Origin: Condylostoma magnum
Lineage: Eukaryota > Ciliophora > Heterotrichea > Heterotrichida > Condylostomatidae
DNA: 25,048 bases
NCBI GenBank assembly: GCA_920105805.1
Contig: CAKKTI010000327.1
Location: forward strand, 1 to 25,048
Direction: 5' to 3'
This document shows positions 20,692 through 25,048 of this stretch, one piece after another. Numbering within the stretch: the stretch's first letter is position 1; each line of letters starts with the position of its first letter. Position numbers and translations under genes: made by a program. The notes beneath the pieces are model-generated. The model was given only the letters and a program-made list of their open reading frames with translations, was not told the origin of the DNA and did no database searches.

Positions 20692-22080
20692 ATGGTAATA
20701 GCAAGTGATTAAGAAATTAATATACAGTGTGATAAATTCAACGATTTTGCATCTAAAATAAAACAAAGCGACTAAAATTTTATACCGCCAATGACTGATC
20801 TAGGATTTTTAGACGACATTATACAAGATAAGCCTTCGATTCCGTAAGAAAAGCCCTAAAACGGCATATGTATGTATTCAAAACCTGTTTAAAAATAAAA
20901 CAGGACATAAGGATACCCAGCCTTTAGATGATAACACTAACCAATAAGAAAACGAAAAGTAGCTTAGATAGATCCTATATCAGAAGATGAGCAGGAGTAG
21001 AACTTTATACCCGCCCGAAACTTATTAGGAAACAAAAGACCAATACCCTCTGATAACAAAAGCCCAGGCCAAAACCTAAGAAAACCCTTTTCATGTCCCT
21101 TTAAACAACAAAACAACTAAACTAACAACCAATCTAATCCATAAGAATAGTCACAGGATAAACTTAAAGGAATAGAAGACAAGCTAATAGAAATGATTGA
21201 GGGTGAAATAATGACTAAAAACCCAGATATAAGTTGAGAGGACATAGCCGGACTAGAGTTTGCTAAGAAGGCGGTAACTGAAGCAATTATATGGCCTTTA
21301 CTTCGCCCGGATATTTTTAAAGGAATACGAGCTCCCCCGAAAGGCCTGCTACTATTTGGCCCTCCAGGAACAGGCAAAACAATGATAGGAAAGGCAATAG
21401 CCAGTGATGCATAGGCAACGTTTTTCAATATCTCCGCAAGTTCTCTTACCTCTAAATGAATAGGAGAAGGGGAGAAACTAGTAAAAGTGCTTTTCACATT
21501 GGCCCAAAAGTACCAACCTACAGTGATTTTTATAGATGAAATAGACTCCTTACTAACTTCTAGAAACGAGGGAGAATAAGACAGCAGTAGGAAAATAAAA
21601 ACAGAGTTTTTAGTGTAATTAGATGGAGCAGGTACTAGCTCAGAGGACCGTATATTAGTAGTAGGTGCAACAAATCGTCCGTAAGAGCTAGACGAGGCAA
21701 TTCGTAGGAGACTGTCAAAGAGACTGTACATCCCACTCCCTAATCTACAAGGCAGAAAGCAGCTGTTACAAAACATACTGAAAGGAATCAGTAATATCAT
21801 ATCAGAGTAAGAAATAGACCATATTGCCCACCTTACCAAAGGATACTCAGGGGCAGACATACGACTTCTATGCTCCGAAGCTGCTCTAAACCCTCTGCGA
21901 CAACTAAGCTGTATTACCAGCATCAGCCCCGAAGATATAAGGAAAGTAGAGATAAGTGACTTTTCCGACGCACTAGGCACAGTAAAAGCAAGTGTGGGAG
22001 GCCAGGACCTGCAAAACCTTCTCAACTGGAACCAAACTTACGGAAGTTTTCAAATCAGCTATGAAGAACTTGATAATTAG
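20692..22080 (+). CDS. FIGNL1: Fidgetin-like 1 AAA ATPase
   Basis: 462 residues. The AAA domain starts near 180: [17 protein letters not shown], Walker A GPPGTGKT at 223, the pore/[15 protein letters not shown] region, Walker [11 protein letters not shown] (D282, E283), [16 protein letters not shown] with arginine fingers, and the C-terminal VPS4-type helix [33 protein letters not shown] and [15 protein letters not shown] match FIGNL1 rather than spastin or katanin. FIGNL1 dismantles RAD51 filaments during recombination and can sever microtubules. The N-terminus is Gln/Asn-rich with two QNFIP motifs. Trp in SWED and SKW are TGA (21235, 21457). It stops at TAG 22078-22080, 22 nt before the next gene; the first in-frame TGA lies inside that gene. 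A long open frame on the opposite strand is only a shadow. Confidence 0.95.
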
Positions 22081-22102
22081 TATAATTGCAGTTATTATAA
22101 AA

Positions 22103-22579
22103 ATGCGAAGCTCAGCTGGAAGTTAAAGACTTGGAGCCTCGGATGATCAGTATTCACCTACAGGGAATTTTGGAAATACTATGGGATCACTTAATGGGCA
22201 AAATACGGCCGGATCTGCTTCATTGAAAGGGAAATTGCTTAGTTTGGAGGAGATGATTAGGTCATTGACGGAAGAGATGAATTACCATAAGAAGGAAGTG
22301 CAGGTGCTAAGGACGGAGAAAGATACTCTGGAAAATGTGCTAAATATGAAAATCAATGATGTTAGGAAATCACTGATGAATGAGATATATAGAGTGGAAG
22401 AAGAAATGAAAAGGCACTTTGCACATCAGAAGGCTGAGAATAGTCGGTTGCAGTAGTAGATCACCCAGTTAAAAGGGGAAAAAACAGCGTTATAACAGCA
22501 ACTTTTGGCCTTGTAGAGGAGAATATCGGAGTTAGAGTTACAGGTTGGGAGTGATGAGCCATAGTTTAGGTAAAATTAA
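22103..22579 (+). CDS. Small coiled-coil protein, possibly cytoskeletal
   Basis: About 150-160 residues. The first 35 are Ser/Gly/Asn-rich (MRSSAGSQRLGASDDQYSP), and the rest is a near-continuous coiled coil (LLSLEEMIRSLTEEMNYHKK, VEEEMKRHFAHQKAENSRLQ, and TALQQQLLALQRRISELELQ). No enzymatic motif. The strict heptads and composition recall short basal-body or axonemal coiled-coil proteins of protists, but the family is not identified. The start is taken at 22103 because the residues after it read as natural coding. The end is ambiguous: after SDEP come TAG 22562, TAA 22571, TAA 22577, TAA 22613 and TGA 22622, any of which can terminate. The gene converges on the RNF113/Cwc24 gene. Confidence 0.75.
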
Positions 22580-22766
22580 GTTAATTATAAGGAGTGGGGG
22601 TTATTAGGAAATTAAATAGATTGATAGTATTTAGAATGGTTGTAAGAGGTTTTCATTTATGATAGAGAAAGCAATATAGTGGCCTAAGATAAATTCAAGT
22701 AAAATTAATGAGAGTCCTACATTATTTATATATATTAAAGCAACATTGAATACCATCATCTTAAAA

Positions 22767-23513
22767 CTACAAGTTAACTTCATTAAATATTCCTCCACTC
22801 TCTTTATTGCATATATAACATCGACTCTTTTTTCTGAATCTATCAATTGCACATTTATAGCAAAACAAATCTCCACACTGTAATTTTACAGGATTTACAG
22901 GCTTTTCTTTACAAATTCCACACTCCTCTTCCTTTTACTCTTCAACCTGGCAATCTTATTTTTGATATTTTTCCTCTTCCTCTAACTCCCACCCAGCCTT
23001 ATATCAATACCTATCATGGATAAAAATACAATTATCACCATAACTGCAATACCCTGCCTCATTCCAATCTTTACAAATTCCTTAAGCATAATCGAATCTG
23101 CATGTTGGTCTAATTGCTTCCGGAGCTTTAATTGGTCCAAGTGATCCAGTTACTTTAGATTAAGAAATCTCTTTATCTGTCTTTTCAATGTAACTTTAAT
23201 ATCCATTTAAACCGTGGTAATGATTAGGATTTAATTAGTTTTGCTTTAATTTCTTTGATATTATTTGATTTTACTAATGTATTGTTCTCCCGTCTATGTC
23301 TGAGTCTATTGAAGCAGTGTTTAAGCATGACAATTTAGTATTTACGAATCCTGGAGACTAGAAAGTTGCAAAAGGGTCTATTGACTTTGCTCGTTTTGTT
23401 GGATCTTATGGTTAGTCTTGAATTCTTTGCTTTTTTATTGGTAAGTGAAGGTCTTCTGGTTCTTCTTCTATCGTTTTAATTAGTATTTTCTTCTTTTCAC
23501 GTTTTTTAAACAT
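22767..23513 (-). CDS. RNF113: Cwc24/RNF113 splicing factor (CCCH + RING)
   Basis: About 248 residues, no intron. The disordered Lys-rich N-terminus (MFKKREKKKILIKTIEEEP) is followed by NHYHGLNGYQSYIEKTDKE and SLGPIKAPEAIRPTCRFDYA, then a CCCH finger GICKDWNEAGYCSYGDNCIF, whose His l igand is in IHDR, then YKAGWELEEE, and a RING: CGIC, QCGDLFCYKC, RCYICNKESGGIFN. It works in the spliceosome around 5' splice site use and the first step; animal forms also have ubiquitin ligase activity. The RING position usually His (C-x-H-x-F-C) is Asp. Trp in DRYWYK is TGA. The end is taken at TAG 22769-22767, right after the domain; the frame otherwise runs on to TGA 22697-22695. Confidence 0.9.
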
Positions 23514-23786
23514 CTTAGTATGTATTTATTAGTAGAAAGGATTAATCAGGATGTAAACTATATGCAGATGGAGTACTAGAATTACTAAAGTTGTATTTAT
23601 GCTTGAGTTGGTATATAATATCAAATAACTTGTATTTTTCGTATTATGTATAATTCTATTAAAGTTACAATAACCCTATGTTTATCATAGTATTTATATA
23701 ACAAAACCTATTCAACATATAAATCCCGTATCTAATAATCTTTCCTATAACTACAACCAAAATTCCTCCAACCTCCCATATTAAAA
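23514..23786. promoter_or_regulatory. Shared divergent upstream region (RNF113 / AP-4 mu)
   Basis: 273 AT-rich bases between opposite start codons. No gene or named motif seen; it must contain both promoters. Confidence 0.45.
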
Positions 23787-25048
23787 ATGCTCTCTCAGCT
23801 CTTTATTCTTTCTCTTAGAGGTGACGTAATTATTTCCCGTATGTTCAGAGGGGATTTACCAAGAGGCACTAATGATATTTTTCTCAGAGAAATAAAACGA
23901 GTCAAGGGAGACCATCCTCCAATTTTCAACATAGACGGTATAAATTACTTCTACCTAAAACGAAGTTCTTTATACGTAGTCGCAACAACCAGATTCAATG
24001 TTTCAGCCTCTTTGATTCTAGACATGCTTTAAAACGTAATCAAAGTAATAAAAGACTACTGTGGTGTATTCACAGAAGAAAGCATCAGGAAGAACTTTAC
24101 CCTTGTATACGAAATTATTGATGAAATGATAGATTTTGGATTTCCCTAAAGCATGTATACCGAGCAATTGCGCCAATATATAGTGAATGAGCCAGTGTAT
24201 GTACAGAAGGTAAGAAGTTCAATAGTAAGAAACAAAATAATGCATCCCAATACAGCTCCGCCTACTGCAATTAACCGAGGAATTACTAATAATAAGAAAA
24301 ACGAGATCTATGTGGATGTATTTGAAAAGGTATCCGTGGTTTTTAACTCAAGCGGCTTTACTCTTAACTAATCAATAGAAGGCTGCATACAAATGAAAAG
24401 CTATCTGCAGGGAAATCCTTAACTTAGACTATCTCTTAACGACGATATGCTGTTGGGTGTTGCCTCAGCAGCTAGTGGTGTTTTAGTACTGCAAGATTAT
24501 AATTTCCACGAATGCGTAGATGCTAGCGAGTTTGAACAGTACAAAATATTAACTATAAATCCTCCAGATGGGGAGTTTCTAGTTATGAATTATAGAATAA
24601 GCTCTCAATTTGACCCACCCTTTAGAATTTCTACCTTTATAGATGAGTAGGACAATTACCACATACGTCTGTAGATTAAAGTGAAGGCTAATTTTGATAA
24701 AAAGCACTATGGATCTAATGTAAAAATACAATGTGCTATGCCTACTACCGTTTCTTCTGTTAGAGCTGAGTTTCCAACAAAGGTGTCTAATTAAACTTAA
24801 CAATTCAACTAAAACACCAGAAAAGTTGAATGGAATATAGTAAAGTTTGTAGGAGGGGAGGAGTTTTTGCTAAATGTGAATATCAGCTTAACTAGTCCTA
24901 CATCATCAAGACAGATTGGCCCAGTTAGTATGGAGTTTGAAATACCTACTTTTAACGTGTCTAGTTTAATGATCAGGTATTTAAGAATTGCTAACACAGA
25001 TAGAGCTCCGAGTTTTTCACGATGGGTTAGGTATGTCTCTCATTCAAG
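23787..25048 (+). CDS. AP4M1: AP-4 adaptor complex mu subunit (partial, C-terminus off window)
   Basis: 420 of an expected 450 or so residues. The N-terminal longin part (MLSQLFILSLRGDVIISRMF, PPIFNIDGINYFYL, then YVVATTRFNVSASLIL and IRKNFTLVYEIIDEMIDFG) is followed by the mu homology domain (EIYVDVFEKVSVVFNSSGF, GCIQMKSYLQGNPQLRLSLN, GPVSMEFEIPTF, FSRWVRYV). SLRGD and the VYEIIDEMIDFG core belong to adaptor mu chains; overall pattern fits AP-4 mu best. AP-4 sorts cargo at the trans-Golgi and recognises tyrosine-based signals through this domain. Only TAA/TAG reassignment is needed. No intron is visible and the window ends near the C-terminal strand. Confidence 0.9.

Noticed and set aside
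21117-22025. A 302-codon standard-code open frame on the minus strand
   Set aside because: It is exactly antisense to the FIGNL1 AAA domain, whose plus-strand motifs are unmistakable; the antisense product has no recognisable domain.
1-25048. Interpretation as a field of pseudogenes full of stops
   Set aside because: The in-frame TAA, TAG and TGA fall at Gln and Trp positions of intact domains in many unrelated genes; a decayed region would show random positions and frameshifts.
1-25048. Codes with TAA/TAG as Glu (Blastocrithidia type) or with TGA as the only stop (karyorelict type)
   Set aside because: Conserved sites such as ATNRPQELDEA and QWYYF need Gln, not Glu, and ATP11, FIGNL1 and RPL36 end at TAG with no TGA before the neighbouring gene.

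Overview
The window is a gene-dense, AT-rich nuclear (macronuclear-type) ciliate chromosome segment that is translated with a genetic code lacking any dedicated stop codon. In-frame TAA and TAG fall where homologues have Gln, and in-frame TGA falls where they have Trp. Examples are the cyclin motif MRAILIDW (W = TGA), the cytosolic carboxypeptidase motif QWYYF (Q = TAA, W = TGA, adjacent) and FIGNL1 SWEDIAG and SKWIGEGEK (both W = TGA) and ATNRPQELDEA (Q = TAA). All three triplets also end genes: PKG ends WDADF-TAA, ribosomal protein eL36 ends MRKH-TAG, and the VTI1, mitochondrial carrier and RPA49 genes end at TGA. This matches the Condylostoma code (NCBI table 28). It does not fit the karyorelict code, because several genes have no TGA before they would run into the next gene. 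A heterotrich close to Condylostoma is the best guess. Read with the standard code, most genes here look like non-coding DNA.

Layout. 1-2051 (minus): an RNA-binding mitochondrial-type protein cut by the left edge, then the Qb-SNARE VTI1. 2333-5457 (plus): a coiled-coil protein, a casein-kinase-1-like protein and a secreted protein. 5462-10727 (minus): a mitotic-type cyclin, a tubulin-type carboxypeptidase (CCP) and an unknown coiled-coil protein. 10782-12860 (plus): an HSA/SANT chromatin protein and RPL36. 12901-17870 (minus): RPA49, a mitochondrial carrier (SAM carrier-like), tRNA-Ile and a cGMP-dependent protein kinase. 17991-22579 (plus): a cyclic-nucleotide-type K+ channel with a zinc knuckle, the F1-ATPase assembly factor ATP11, FIGNL1 and a small coiled-coil protein. 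22767-23513 (minus): the splicing factor Cwc24/RNF113. 23787-25048 (plus): the AP-4 mu subunit, cut by the right edge.

The packing is extreme: 17 protein genes and one tRNA, and no gene-free stretch above 300 bases. Convergent stops are as little as 4 nt apart, tandem genes on the same strand are 19-22 nt apart, and one pair overlaps by ATGA. No mobile elements, CRISPR arrays, telomere repeats or virus-like elements were seen. Nearly all genes are uninterrupted; only the leftmost shows likely introns, of 15 nt. The gene set is ordinary eukaryotic housekeeping, trafficking and ciliary/signalling genes. The unusual biology is the code and the way gene ends must be recognised in so compact a genome.
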